Shown one piece after another: positions 11,988-12,013 of a DNA stretch of 12,013 nt. The stretch spans positions 1 to 12,013 of the forward strand of contig CAZYXP010000112.1 in assembly GCA_964651325.1 (NCBI GenBank), in the 5' to 3' direction. Numbering within the stretch: position 1 is the stretch's first letter; every line of letters begins with the position of its first letter. The notes beneath the pieces were generated by a model. It did not search any database. It had not been told where the DNA came from and worked only from the letters and a program-made list of their open reading frames with translations. The translations under genes and the position numbers were made by a program. Origin of the DNA: JADFOB01 sp964651325 (lineage in GTDB: Bacteria > Planctomycetota > Phycisphaerae > UBA1845).

Positions 11988-12013
11988 CTACTTTAGAGCA
12001 GGCCTTCAGCCTG

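Noticed and set aside
1..12013. CRISPR array, insertion sequence, prophage or known defence operon
   Set aside because: No regularly spaced repeats, transposase or integrase motifs, or hallmark defence domains were found on either strand.

Overview
The window is high-GC bacterial chromosome, most likely from a planctomycete-type bacterium (Phycisphaerae-like is my guess). The supporting signs are a secreted RG-rich/His-Tyr-rich TPR protein, a membrane protein with a CxxC...CPECG zinc ribbon, a YkgJ-type cysteine-cluster protein, a HYExAFE-motif protein (a family I associate from memory with Planctomycetota), several very short secreted proteins, and GC-rich intergenic hairpins and dispersed repeats. 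No tRNA, rRNA, CRISPR array, transposase or phage gene was found.

Left part, plus strand (1-5909). A TPR protein gene is cut by the left edge. After a 303-bp gap come a membrane-anchored PIN/TRAM protein (YacL-like) and ispD (MEP isoprenoid pathway); this pair is also adjacent in Bacillus, but ispF does not follow here. Then come a TPR-like lipoprotein gene with a good sigma70-type promoter and Shine-Dalgarno site, and an unrecognised four-helix membrane protein.

Middle, plus strand (5910-7698). A palindrome-rich promoter region precedes a two-gene unit: an ArsR-fold winged-helix protein and a GT-B glycosyltransferase of the DUF3524 / QTMAN (GTDC1) family, whose vertebrate member mannosylates queuosine in tRNA. 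This is the most interesting functional pairing in the window.

Right part, minus strand (11868 down to 7878). In transcription order: a zinc-ribbon membrane protein, followed in its own frame beyond two stops by a second zinc-knuckle remnant; a YkgJ-like Cys-cluster protein with a recognisable promoter; a lipoprotein without an orthodox start codon; a dispersed-repeat-like spacer; a HYExAFE protein with PD-(D/E)XK-like residues; a tiny single-span membrane protein; and two adjacent short secreted proteins that look like diverged paralogues.

Most of the window is ordinary housekeeping and lineage-specific secreted/membrane content. I see no clear new multi-gene system. The best leads are the regulator-QTMAN pair with its operator-like palindromes, the HYExAFE putative nuclease, the zinc-knuckle remnant, and the repeats flanking ispD.
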